Shown in pieces: positions 52,579 through 61,301 of a stretch of 64,000 bases of DNA. Each line of letters starts with the position of its first letter. The stretch's first letter is position 1. Both the position numbers and the translations under genes were made by a program. The DNA is taken from contig NZ_JADPJI010000005.1 in assembly GCF_023073355.1 (NCBI RefSeq), positions 2,170,001-2,234,000 of the forward strand, read 5' to 3'. Under the pieces are notes generated by a model. That model made no database searches and had not been told where the DNA came from. It saw only the letters and a list, made by a program, of their open reading frames with translations. The DNA is from Bradyrhizobium sp. 199 (lineage in GTDB: Bacteria > Pseudomonadota > Alphaproteobacteria > Rhizobiales > Xanthobacteraceae).

Positions 52579-53663
52579 AGATCTGCTTCTTCGGATCCAG
52601 CCTCGTGTCGTCGTACTGGAATGGCGCCGCCACCTATTACCGTGGCATGCTGAAGGAGATTGCGGCGCTCGGTCATGACATTACCTTCTTCGAACCTGAC
52701 GCCTTCGAACGCCAGGCTCACCGGGACATCGCCGATCCGGACTGGGCCCGGGTGGTCGTCTATCCCGCAACCGTGGACGGCTGGCGCGGCTCGCTCGATG
52801 TCGCGGCACAATCGGCCGACATGCTGATCAAGGCCAGCGGCGTCGGCGTCTTCGATCAGGAATTGGAGAGCGCGATCGCCGAACTGCCGTCGCGCGCCAT
52901 GCGGATCTATTGGGACGTCGACGCCCCCGCTACACTCGAAGCGATGGAAAGCGATGCGCAGCATCATCTGCGTCGCGCAATCCCCTCTTATGACATGGTC
53001 CTGACCTATGGCGGAGGCGATGGCGTTGTGTCCACCTACCGCCGCATGGGCGCCAAGGACTGCGTTCCCATCTACAACGCACTTGACCCTGCGACTCATT
53101 TTCCCGCGGCGCCAGATCGACGCTTTGTCTGTGACCTCAGCCTGCTGGCGAACCGGCTGCCCGATCGCGAGCAGCGCGTGGAGCGTTTCTTTCTCGATGT
53201 TGCACGTCAAGTGCCCGACAAGACGTTCGTGCTGGGCGGCTCCGGCTGGGAGAGCAAGGACACGTCAGCCAATCTTCGCAAGGTCGGCCATGTCGGGACC
53301 GGCGACCACAACGCTTTCTTCGGCTCAGCGCTTGCCACGTTGAATGTCAACCGTGACAGCATGGCGCGCTACGGTTTCTCACCGCCGACGCGCGTGTTCG
53401 AGGCGGTAGGCGCCGGCGCGTGCCTGATCACCGATCAATGGGAAGGAATCGATCATTTTCTCGAACCGGGTCGCGAAGTCCTTGTCGCCGCAAACGGCAA
53501 TGAGGTCGCAGAGCATCTCGCCGCGCTGAATCCCGATCGTGCACAGGCGATCGCGCGTCGCGCCCGCGCGCGTATCCTCAGCCAGCACACCTATCGGCAA
53601 CGCGCACGCCAGTTCAATGATCTCTTTGTCGCCAGCAGCTCGCGGATCGAGGCAGCAGAATGA
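52575..53663 (+). CDS. CgeB-like glycosyltransferase C
   Basis: A 362-residue GT-B protein beginning MKICFFGSSLVSSYWNGAAT. Middle strand YWDVDAPATLEAM parallels FYDLDTPVTLAKL of copies A and D. The donor side has LNVNRDSMARYGFSPPTRVF, then EAVGAGACLITDQWEGIDHF and the closing HTYRQRARQF. ATG 52575 sits in an ATGA overlap; the longer frame upstream is a shadow. Confidence 0.87.
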   Translation: MKICFFGSSLVSSYWNGAATYYRGMLKEIAALGHDITFFEPDAFERQAHRDIADPDWARVVVYPATVDGWRGSLDVAAQSADMLIKASGVGVFDQELESAIAELPSRAMRIYWDVDAPATLEAMESDAQHHLRRAIPSYDMVLTYGGGDGVVSTYRRMGAKDCVPIYNALDPATHFPAAPDRRFVCDLSLLANRLPDREQRVERFFLDVARQVPDKTFVLGGSGWESKDTSANLRKVGHVGTGDHNAFFGSALATLNVNRDSMARYGFSPPTRVFEAVGAGACLITDQWEGIDHFLEPGREVLVAANGNEVAEHLAALNPDRAQAIARRARARILSQHTYRQRARQFNDLFVASSSRIEAAE

Positions 53664-54784
53664 AGCTTTCCATCGTCGTCATCGGTCTTTCGGTCACTTC
53701 GTCCTGGGGCAACGGCCACGCTACGACGTACCGCGCCCTGATCGAAGCGCTGGCGCGACGTGGGCACCATGTCACGTTCCTCGAACGTGATGTTCCCTGG
53801 TATCGGAACCACCGCGATCTGACCAAGCCAGCGGCCTGGACAGTGGAGCTCTACCAATCCTTGCAAGACATTCCGCTCCGATTCGGCAAGCTGATTCGGG
53901 ACGCCGATTTGGTAATCATCGGCTCCTACGTCCCCGACGGCATCGCGATCGCTGAATGGGCGACGACCCATGCCCGTGGAATCACCGCGTTCTACGACAT
54001 CGACACGCCGGTTACGCTGGCGAAACTCGATCACGGAACCGACTATCTCTCCGCCGCGATGATCCCGCGCTTCGACCTCTATCTGTCTTTCGCCGGCGGG
54101 CCCGTGCCCGGCATGATCGAGGAGAATTACGGAAGCCCTCTGGCATGCGTCCTTTATTGCAGTGCGGACACCGGCATCTACACGCCCCTTCATGCCGACC
54201 CCAAGTGGACGCTGGGATATCTCGGGACCTATAGCGAAGACAGGCAGCCCATTCTTGGCGACCTGCTGCTTGCCCCCGCCCGCGAGCTGCCGTCCGAGCA
54301 ATTCGTCGTCGCAGGCGCGCAATACCCTGATCATGTCACCTGGCCCGCCAACGTCGCGCGCATCGAACATCTCGCGCCAAAGCAGCATCCGACCTTCTAT
54401 TCGGAGCAGCGCTTCACCCTGAACGCCACCCGCGCCGACATGAAGGCGCTGGGGTACTCGCCGAGCGTTCGGCTGTTCGAAGCGGCCGCATGTGGCACGC
54501 CGATCATCTCGGACCGCTGGCCCGGCCTCGAGACGATCTTCGAGCCTTCGCGGGAAATCCTGCTGGCGTCGGATCCGCGCGAAGTCGTCGAAATCCTGCG
54601 CGACATGCCCGACGAGCAGCGGCGCACGATCGCAAACAACGCGCGGCGGCGGGTTCTTGCCGAGCACACCTCGGACCACCGCGCTCGTCAACTGGAGAGC
54701 TATTACGCGGAGGCATCCGCACGGCGCCGACGCAAAACCGCAAGGTTTCCCGCCGCACGCCCGATGCAGGTTGCCGAACTCTGA
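53660..54784 (+). CDS. CgeB-like glycosyltransferase D
   Basis: A 374-residue GT-B protein, paralogue of copy A: SSWGNGHATTYRALIEAL, FLERDVPWY, FYDIDTPVTLAKL, YLGTYSEDRQPIL and LFEAAACGTPIISDRWPGLE. A basic tail (SARRRRKTARF) is unique to this copy and may touch membrane or polyanion. The pair A/D probably adds the same or a similar sugar at two positions (inference). Confidence 0.88.
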   Translation: MKLSIVVIGLSVTSSWGNGHATTYRALIEALARRGHHVTFLERDVPWYRNHRDLTKPAAWTVELYQSLQDIPLRFGKLIRDADLVIIGSYVPDGIAIAEWATTHARGITAFYDIDTPVTLAKLDHGTDYLSAAMIPRFDLYLSFAGGPVPGMIEENYGSPLACVLYCSADTGIYTPLHADPKWTLGYLGTYSEDRQPILGDLLLAPARELPSEQFVVAGAQYPDHVTWPANVARIEHLAPKQHPTFYSEQRFTLNATRADMKALGYSPSVRLFEAAACGTPIISDRWPGLETIFEPSREILLASDPREVVEILRDMPDEQRRTIANNARRRVLAEHTSDHRARQLESYYAEASARRRRKTARFPAARPMQVAEL

Positions 54785-54797
54785 AAGGCCTATCACG

Positions 54798-55862
54798 ATG
54801 ACGCTTCAGTCCCGCATTCAAGCCTCCCGCCGCTCACCCACCATCATCGTCGCCGGAGGCGCCGGCTTCATCGGATCGCATCTTTGCGATGCGCTTCTGC
54901 AACGCGGCAGCACTGTGATCTGCCTGGACAATTTGTTCACGGGATCGATCGACAACATCCGGCCGTTGCTCAATCACCCGAACTTCCGCTTCGTCGAGCA
55001 CGACGTGCGCGATCCCATCGAGATCGAGGAGGGCATTGACCGCATCTACAGCCTGGCTTGCCCGGCCTCACCCCGGCACTACCAAAAGGATCCGATCGGC
55101 ACGATGAAGACTTGCGTGATCGGCACCATGAACATTCTCGATCTGGCGCGCAGTAAAGGTGCCCGGGTCCTTCAGGCGTCCACAAGCGAAGTGTATGGCG
55201 ATCCCGAGATCCACCCGCAGCCCGAATCCTACCTCGGCAACGTCAATCCGATCGGGCCGCGGGCCTGCTACGACGAGGGCAAACGTGCTGCGGAGACGCT
55301 GATGTTCGACTATCACCGTACTCACGGCGTCGAGATCAAGGTCGCGCGCATCTTCAATACTTACGGCCCGCGGATGCTCGAGAATGACGGACGGGTTGTG
55401 TCCAATTTCATTGTGCAGGCCCTGCGCGGCGAACCCATCACGATCTACGGCGCCGGGACACAGACCAGGAGCTTCTGCTTCGTCGACGACCTCGTTCGCG
55501 GGCTCCAGCTCTTGATGGAGAGCTCGCCCTCGATCACGGGGCCTTGCAATCTTGGCAATCCGCACGAGGTCACAATCGAGGCGATTGCGCGCGAGGTGCT
55601 GACCTACACGGAATCCAACTCCCCGCTCCGCTTCGAGAGCTTGCCTAAGGACGACCCGAAGCGCCGCAAGCCCGTCATCGACACAGCAGCACGGGCACTG
55701 GGCTGGCGGCCCCGCGTGGCGCTGAAGGACGGCCTTCAAGCGACGATCGCCTATTTCGCCCTCCGCATTGCGGGCGAGACGCCGGCGCTCGTTCCGGCCG
55801 CCACGCCGCGCAGGACGGCCCGTCAGGCGCCCAGCCGATTGACGATTGCCGATCAGCCATGA
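54798..55862 (+). CDS. UDP-glucuronate decarboxylase (UDP-xylose synthase)
   Basis: A 354-residue SDR that makes UDP-xylose from UDP-glucuronate. Diagnostic blocks: VAGGAGFIGSHLCDALL, LACPASPRHYQKDPIGTMKT, STSEVYGDPEIHPQPE and ACYDEGKRAAETLMFDYHR with the catalytic Y-x3-K. ARIFNTYGPRM and NDGRVVSNFIVQAL complete the set. It has a C-terminal Pro/Ala/Arg extension of about 30 residues. ATG 54798 starts 13 bases after the last glycosyltransferase and closes the operon. Points to xylose in the product. Confidence 0.9.
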   Translation: MTLQSRIQASRRSPTIIVAGGAGFIGSHLCDALLQRGSTVICLDNLFTGSIDNIRPLLNHPNFRFVEHDVRDPIEIEEGIDRIYSLACPASPRHYQKDPIGTMKTCVIGTMNILDLARSKGARVLQASTSEVYGDPEIHPQPESYLGNVNPIGPRACYDEGKRAAETLMFDYHRTHGVEIKVARIFNTYGPRMLENDGRVVSNFIVQALRGEPITIYGAGTQTRSFCFVDDLVRGLQLLMESSPSITGPCNLGNPHEVTIEAIAREVLTYTESNSPLRFESLPKDDPKRRKPVIDTAARALGWRPRVALKDGLQATIAYFALRIAGETPALVPAATPRRTARQAPSRLTIADQP

Positions 55863-55928
55863 TGCAGCCAGAACCGGACGCCCAGACCCGACTCGCCGAC
55901 AAACGCGCCGGATTATCTCTCGAGAACA

Positions 55929-56225
55929 TCAACGCGAGGCCGATCCGGTATGCCCCCCCTTGGCTTCTCTCATGTCGCGGACCTTGAAGGCAATTAACGT
56001 AAGCGCAAGCGCCGCTCCGACGACGTTTGCAAGAACGATGACCCAGTCCCGCTTCAACAGTCCATAGGCTATCCAAAGAATGAGCCCGCTCGCGAGGGCG
56101 ACCAGCATCTTCAAGGAGAGGTCATCGGTCGAGCCGGGCGAGCGCGCTTTGCGCACTTGCGGCAGGTAAGACAGAGATGTCAAACCGGCGGCGAGAACTC
56201 CCATGGCCTGAATGGCAGTTTCCAC
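55929..56225 (-). CDS. SemiSWEET sugar transporter
   Basis: A 98-residue three-helix membrane protein with the PQ-loop: LTSLSYLPQVRKARSPGSTDDLSLKM, then LILWIAYGLLKRDWVIVLANVVGA (each quoted block spans one helix and loop). SemiSWEETs work as dimers moving mono- or disaccharides down gradient. GTG 56225 is five bases past the treZ stop, with GGGAGG inside the treZ end, so it is translationally coupled to treZ. It may export or take up trehalose or glucose (inference). Confidence 0.85.
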   Translation of the reverse strand: METAIQAMGVLAAGLTSLSYLPQVRKARSPGSTDDLSLKMLVALASGLILWIAYGLLKRDWVIVLANVVGAALALTLIAFKVRDMREAKGGHTGSASR

Positions 56226-56230
56226 GTCCG

Positions 56231-58018
56231 TCAGGCCTCCCGATAAAGTCGGACGACGATGTCGTTTGGAAATAGCACGTTCGCTGCGCCTGCTCGTGAT
56301 CGCCACAGCTCGATTCCGCCGAGAGTTGCTGGCATCGGCAGCTCGCCGTCGGCAAAGCTCGCCACAATCTGCAGGGTCTCGCCCTTAGCCGTCCGCCAGC
56401 GGACCTCGAGACCGCCACTCTGAATCGTCGCGCGCTCGGCTGAAACAAATCCCTGCTTGATCAGCGGAATGAGCTGCTCCCGCCGGATTCTCAGCAGCTC
56501 GGCCGTCAGCGCCCGAAACTCGAGACTTTCGGATGCGCAGTCGATCCTCGCCCAGTCCAGCTTGGACGCCAGGAATGTTCGTTCGTCGCAAGGATCCGGA
56601 ATCCGGGCGCGCATCTCCGGCGTCGAGAACGCCTCGAAATGTGCGAACTCCCTGCGCCGGCCCTCGCGCGTCAGATCCGCGGCCTCGCCGGACCAGTCCG
56701 CAAAGAACAGAAATGGAGTGTCGGCGGCTGCCTCCTCTCCCATGAAAAGCATCGGGACGTGAGGATTGAGCAGAACGAGCGCAAGAGCCTGCTTGAGCTT
56801 TTCGGGACTGATCAGCACCGATAGCCGCTCCCCTAGCGCGCGATTGCCGATCTGATCGTGGTTCTGGGCGAAAAAGATGGTGGCCTCCGGCGGCAGGTGT
56901 GCACTGGGCTCTCCGCGTGGAGCATCGTGCAGCGGAAAGACCTCGCCCTGATAGGCAAAGCCCTCGGTCAGGGAACGCGCGAGATGATCGAGCGGCTCGT
57001 CCGCGAAGGCGCGGTAATATCCCTCGTTCTCCCCCGTTAGCAGGACGTGGAGCGCATTGTGGAAATCGTCGCCCCACTGCGCGTCGTAGTGCAGGACCCG
57101 GCCCTGCGAGCGATCGAGAAGGTGCGCCTGATTGGCCTCGTTCTCCAGCATCAGATGTACGCGCCTGCCTGCCAGTTGGCTGCGCACGGTCTCTGCAAGC
57201 TCGATGAGAAAATGACGGTCGGAATCGTCCTTCAAGGCATGCACTGCGTCGAGACGAAGTCCATCGAAGCCGTAGTCCCGCAGCCACATGAGCGCGTTTT
57301 CGATCAGGAACTCGCGCACAAACGCGCCATCACGACCTTCGAGGTTGACAGCAGGGCCCCAACCCGTGGCATGGCGCTTGGTGAAGAAGTTCTCGGCATA
57401 GCTGTGCAGATAGTTCAGCTGCGGCCCGAAATGGTTATAGACGACGTCGAGGTAGACCATGATGTCGAGGGCATGCGCGGCGCGCAGCAACCGTTTGAGA
57501 TCCTCCGGCCGCCCGTAGCGCGCATTCGGGGCGTTCAGCAGCACGCCATCGTAACCCCAATTGTGCCGACCCGGGACGTCGTTGAGCGGCATCAGCTCAA
57601 TGGCGGTGATGCCGAGGTCCCGCAGATAGGGCAACCTTTTCTCGACCCCGGCATAGGTACCCTCCTCGCTGAAGGCACCGACATGCAGCTCGTAGATGAC
57701 GGCTTCCGGCCACGGGCGGCCCGGGTATAAAATCGGATCCCGCAACAGTGCCGTGTCGATCACCTCACTGGGCTGACCAACATCGTCCGGCTGGAAACGG
57801 GAGGCTGGATCGGGAACGGTCAGGTCGCCGTCGATCCGGAACTGGTAGCGCGTCCCGGCACGCGCCGTCGGACTGAGCAACTGATACCAACCGTCATTGT
57901 CGCGTGGCATGGAGCGTGGCGGCTGGCCGACTTCGAGCAATTCGACCGAGCGGGCGCTTGGCGCCCAGAGATTGAAGGAGACACCATGGTCGATGATTTG
58001 AGGGCCATGGCGCCGCAT
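56231..58018 (-). CDS. treZ: Malto-oligosyltrehalose trehalohydrolase
   Basis: A GH13 enzyme of about 595 residues that releases trehalose from maltooligosyl-trehalose. N-terminal carbohydrate-binding beta-sandwich (VSFNLWAPSARSVELLEVG), then the GH13 regions VYLDVVYNHFG, DGLRLDAVHAL with the nucleophile Asp, MLENEANQAH with the acid/base Glu, and FAQNHDQIGNRA. ATG 58018 is a conservative start; TTG 58048 has a better ribosome site and adds ten residues. treY, the partner that makes its substrate, is not in the window. Confidence 0.92.
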   Translation of the reverse strand: MRRHGPQIIDHGVSFNLWAPSARSVELLEVGQPPRSMPRDNDGWYQLLSPTARAGTRYQFRIDGDLTVPDPASRFQPDDVGQPSEVIDTALLRDPILYPGRPWPEAVIYELHVGAFSEEGTYAGVEKRLPYLRDLGITAIELMPLNDVPGRHNWGYDGVLLNAPNARYGRPEDLKRLLRAAHALDIMVYLDVVYNHFGPQLNYLHSYAENFFTKRHATGWGPAVNLEGRDGAFVREFLIENALMWLRDYGFDGLRLDAVHALKDDSDRHFLIELAETVRSQLAGRRVHLMLENEANQAHLLDRSQGRVLHYDAQWGDDFHNALHVLLTGENEGYYRAFADEPLDHLARSLTEGFAYQGEVFPLHDAPRGEPSAHLPPEATIFFAQNHDQIGNRALGERLSVLISPEKLKQALALVLLNPHVPMLFMGEEAAADTPFLFFADWSGEAADLTREGRRREFAHFEAFSTPEMRARIPDPCDERTFLASKLDWARIDCASESLEFRALTAELLRIRREQLIPLIKQGFVSAERATIQSGGLEVRWRTAKGETLQIVASFADGELPMPATLGGIELWRSRAGAANVLFPNDIVVRLYREA

Positions 58019-58653
58019 TTGTTCGGCTATTCCCAGAGTTTGATTCAACCTGCTCGCCTTTCGCCTGCATGCCCGGAGCCTTGAATTCTTCGCGAGGCTC
58101 GATTTCACATTCGCCTAGGCATGCTCAGCACGGGAAAGCTGAGCTGCACGCATTCGTTCCTCAAAGATGGCATGGACTGCACGCCCAAGGAGCTGGGTGC
58201 AGTTTTGGACCCGAAGCCGAAAATTTCCCTTCACTGGCAGAAACTGGGAACCTTTGTTGCGGCGCAGAATTCACGACCTGCGGCGAGATCACCGCATCCG
58301 AGTTCGGTTGCGGTCTTGAATTGCTCCTGCGACAACAAGCCGGCATCCCGAATGGGATCGACGAGAGGTGGGACCCACGGACGTGCTCGGCGCTTCTCCA
58401 GCTATTCGGAGCCGGTGACTGGGCGGAACGCGCATTGAACGCCGATGATGTCCGGGATCAATTCGGCCTGGCGGCTTTCCGAGGCCCGCTGTTCGCGTTG
58501 GTGGCCGCCTTGTTCATCGCAAGAGCGTCGACCTGGTCGTCGACAGCGCTGAAGCGATTGAGAAATATGCGCGCGTATTCACGCATTCAGCAGGCTGGTT
58601 CTGGAACAGATCGACCGGCCGGGCGGTTGCTCCGACAGACAGGAGCAATTCCC
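58019..58653. other. Gene-poor gap between treZ and the DUF3606 gene
   Basis: 635 bases, divergent promoter region for treZ on one side and the DUF3606/glgX genes on the other. Several overlapping short frames exist on both strands, none with a recognisable family or convincing ribosome site. A minus-strand GGAAC (58160-58156) with GCTT 16 bases on is a weak stress-promoter candidate for treZ. Confidence 0.5.
58603..58628 (+). promoter_or_regulatory. Possible EcfG-type promoter before the DUF3606 gene
   Basis: GGAAC (58603-58607), 17 bases, GGTT (58625-58628), one base from the CGTT consensus. The start codon is 26 bases further on. It could also serve glgX. Confidence 0.4.
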
Positions 58654-58932
58654 ATGCAACGCGCGAAACGGCCACCGATCCGCAACAAGCTGGACCTGAC
58701 CGATCGGGTTCAGGTGCGTCTTGTCAAGAAGCGGCTGCATCTTTCCGGCGCCGCGTTGACCGCGATTGTTGGTCGCATCGGCAACTCCATTGCGGCAATC
58801 AACAAGGAAGCCGCGCAGCAAAGGGTCCGCGCGCTGACGCCGGCCGATGCGCCTGCTGCCGCGGTAGTCGCTTCCTCGGCCGCCACGGAGCAAGCTGTTC
58901 TTGAGGCAGGGACAATCCCGCCGACGTCCTGA
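58654..58932 (+). CDS. DUF3606 protein
   Basis: A 92-residue protein whose first half is a DUF3606 domain: NKLDLTDRVQVRLVKKRLHL, then LTAIVGRIGNSIAAINKEA. This small helical domain is common in rhizobia and has no known activity. The Ala-rich tail is low complexity. ATG 58654 follows AGGAG at good spacing; the longer frame upstream is not conserved. glgX begins 24 bases later, so the two are co-transcribed. Confidence 0.8.
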   Translation: MQRAKRPPIRNKLDLTDRVQVRLVKKRLHLSGAALTAIVGRIGNSIAAINKEAAQQRVRALTPADAPAAAVVASSAATEQAVLEAGTIPPTS

Positions 58933-58956
58933 CGGACTCAATTCCTGGGGGAAGAC

Positions 58957-61194
58957 ATGGATCGGCCAGTCCATTCAGACGAAGCCCTGACGAGGGCGGT
59001 ATCAAGCCTACGCCGGTCCCGGATCAGTGAGGGCAGACCGTTTCCGCTCGGTGCCACCTGGGACGGGCTCGGTGTGAATTTCGCGCTGTTTTCGGCACAC
59101 GCCACCAAAGTCGAGCTCTGCCTGTTTGACGATAGCGGCGAGACCGAACTGGAACGGATCGAACTCCCGGAATACACAGACGAAGTCTGGCACGGCTATT
59201 TGCCCTCTGCGCGTCCCGGGACCGTCTACGGCTACCGCGTCCATGGCCCCTACGAACCCGATGCCGGGCACCGCTTCAATCCCAACAAGCTCGTGCTTGA
59301 TCCCTATGCCCGGCAGCTGATCGGCCAGCTGCGCTGGGGCCCCGAGCTGTTCGGCTATGTCCTCGACCATGCTGACAAGGATCTGTCCTATGACGAACGC
59401 GACAGCGCGCCTTTGATGCAGAAGTGCGCGGTCATCGATCCCGCCTTCACCTGGGGCGCAGCGCGCAAGCCGGAAGTGCCGTGGGAACGGACCATCGTCT
59501 ACGAAATGCACGTCAAAGGTTTTACCCAGCTCCATCCGCTCGTCCCTGAAGCAGACCGCGGCACGTTCTCCGGGCTGGCGCACTTCGAAATTCCCGCCTA
59601 TCTGCGCTCGCTCGGCATCACCAGCGCCGAGCTGTTGCCGATCCACGCCTTCGTCGACGACAGCTACCTGGTCGAGAAAGGCCTGCGCAACTATTGGGGC
59701 TACAATTCCATCGCCTTCTTCGCACCTGAGCCGCGCTACCTCAAGACGCCCTTCGCGACCGAATTCAAAGCGATGGTCAACCAGTTTCATGCTCATGGCA
59801 TCGAGGTCATCCTCGACGTCGTCTATAATCACACCGCGGAAGGAAACGAGCTCGGCCCGACTCTGTCGTTCAAGGGCATCGACAACGCCAGCTACTACCG
59901 CCTGCTGCCGGACAAGAAACGCTACTACATCAACGATACCGGCACCGGCAACACGGTGAACCTCTCACATCAGCGCGTGCTGCAGCTGGTTGCCGATTCC
60001 CTGCGCTATTGGGCCACCGAGATGCGGGTCGATGGCTTCCGCTTCGACCTCGCAACCATCCTGGCGCGGGAGCCCTACGGCTTCGACGAAGGCGGCGGCT
60101 TCCTCGATGCGTGCCGCCAGGATCCCGTCCTCTCCACCGTGAAGCTGATCGCCGAGCCCTGGGACATCGGGCCGGGCGGCTATCAAGTCGGCCAGTTTCC
60201 GCCGGGATGGGCAGAGTGGAACGACAAGTTCAGGGACACCGCGCGTGCCTTCTGGAAAGGCGATCCGGGCACGATCGCCGACTTTGCCAAGCGTATTTCC
60301 GGGTCGGGTGATCTCTTCAACAAACGCGGCCGCCGGCCCTGGGCCAGCGTCAACTTCGTCACAGCGCATGACGGCTTCAATCTGAACGATCTCGTCTCGT
60401 ACAACGACAAGCACAACGAGGCGAACGGCGAGGACAATCGCGACGGTCACAGCAACAACCATTCCTGGAACTGCGGCGCAGAGGGGCCGACCGACGACCC
60501 CGAGATCACGCTGCTGCGTGAACGCCAAAAGCGAAATCTGCTCGCGACGATGCTGCTCTCGCATGGCACGCCGATGCTGCTCGCCGGGGACGAATTCGGG
60601 CATTCGCAAAACGGCAACAACAATGCCTATGCGCAGGACAACGAGACCACCTGGCTCGACTGGATGGGCATCACGGCCAATGGCCGCAGCCTTCGCGAGT
60701 TCACGCGCAAGCTGATCGCCACACGCAAAGCCTTCCCCATTCTGTACCGTAGCCGCTTCCTGGTCGGCTCGCACAACGAAGAGCTCGACGTCAAGGACGT
60801 GACCTGGCTGTCTCCATCCGGCGAGGAGATGACGACGGAGCAGTGGCAGGACCCCAACGCCAAATGCTTCGGGATGCTGCTCGATGGGCGAGCGCAAGAG
60901 ACCGGGATCCGGCGCCGCGGCTCGGATGCCACCATGCTTCTGGTCTACAACGCGCACCACGACGTCGTGAACTTCACGTTGCCCGCCGTCGCCGACGGGC
61001 TGAGTTGGCTGGGCCTGATCGACACCAACCAGCCGGACGCACGGATGGCCGAGTTCGAGTTCGGCCACGCTTATGCCGTGACCGGGCGATCGCTGCTGGT
61101 ATTCGGGCTTGCCAACGACAATATCGCCACGCGCCGCTTACGCCAGGGTCTTGGCGCGCTGCTGGATATCGCTGACACACCTCTGCCCGGCTAA
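58957..61194 (+). CDS. glgX: Glycogen debranching enzyme
   Basis: A 745-residue GH13 isoamylase-type enzyme that cuts alpha-1,6 branches of glycogen limit dextrin. N-terminal CBM48 (PFPLGATWDGLGVNFALFSA), then VILDVVYNHTAEG, VDGFRFDLATIL with the nucleophile, LIAEPWDIGPGGYQ with the acid/base, and FVTAHDGFNLNDLVSYN. Ribosome site GGGGGAAG. Supplies linear maltodextrins for the TreY/TreZ route. Its TAA is the first triplet of a palindromic repeat. Confidence 0.95.
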   Translation: MDRPVHSDEALTRAVSSLRRSRISEGRPFPLGATWDGLGVNFALFSAHATKVELCLFDDSGETELERIELPEYTDEVWHGYLPSARPGTVYGYRVHGPYEPDAGHRFNPNKLVLDPYARQLIGQLRWGPELFGYVLDHADKDLSYDERDSAPLMQKCAVIDPAFTWGAARKPEVPWERTIVYEMHVKGFTQLHPLVPEADRGTFSGLAHFEIPAYLRSLGITSAELLPIHAFVDDSYLVEKGLRNYWGYNSIAFFAPEPRYLKTPFATEFKAMVNQFHAHGIEVILDVVYNHTAEGNELGPTLSFKGIDNASYYRLLPDKKRYYINDTGTGNTVNLSHQRVLQLVADSLRYWATEMRVDGFRFDLATILAREPYGFDEGGGFLDACRQDPVLSTVKLIAEPWDIGPGGYQVGQFPPGWAEWNDKFRDTARAFWKGDPGTIADFAKRISGSGDLFNKRGRRPWASVNFVTAHDGFNLNDLVSYNDKHNEANGEDNRDGHSNNHSWNCGAEGPTDDPEITLLRERQKRNLLATMLLSHGTPMLLAGDEFGHSQNGNNNAYAQDNETTWLDWMGITANGRSLREFTRKLIATRKAFPILYRSRFLVGSHNEELDVKDVTWLSPSGEEMTTEQWQDPNAKCFGMLLDGRAQETGIRRRGSDATMLLVYNAHHDVVNFTLPAVADGLSWLGLIDTNQPDARMAEFEFGHAYAVTGRSLLVFGLANDNIATRRLRQGLGALLDIADTPLPG

Positions 61195-61283
61195 AGCATG
61201 ATCCGGAAAAGTGCGCAGCGGTTTCCGAAAGATGATGCTCAAACAACAAGCTAAAGCGCAATGACGATTCATCCAAATCGCAT
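61192..61283. repeat. Palindromic intergenic repeat (Bradyrhizobium type), copy 3
   Basis: TAAAGCATGATCCGGAAAAG (61192-61211), GCGGTTTCCGAAAGATGATG and CAAGCTAAAGCGCAATGACG follow the same order as copy 1 at 13934. It overlaps the glgX stop codon and separates glgX from the convergent nuoD. Confidence 0.85.
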
Positions 61284-61301
61284 CGCGCCCGAGGCGGACG
61301 C

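Noticed and set aside
56385..57287. 300-residue minus-strand alternative frame inside treZ
   Set aside because: Arg/Ser-rich out-of-frame shadow of the GH13 gene.
58069..58653. N-terminal extension of the DUF3606 gene
   Set aside because: Unconserved low-quality sequence; ATG 58654 has an AGGAG site and starts just before the domain.
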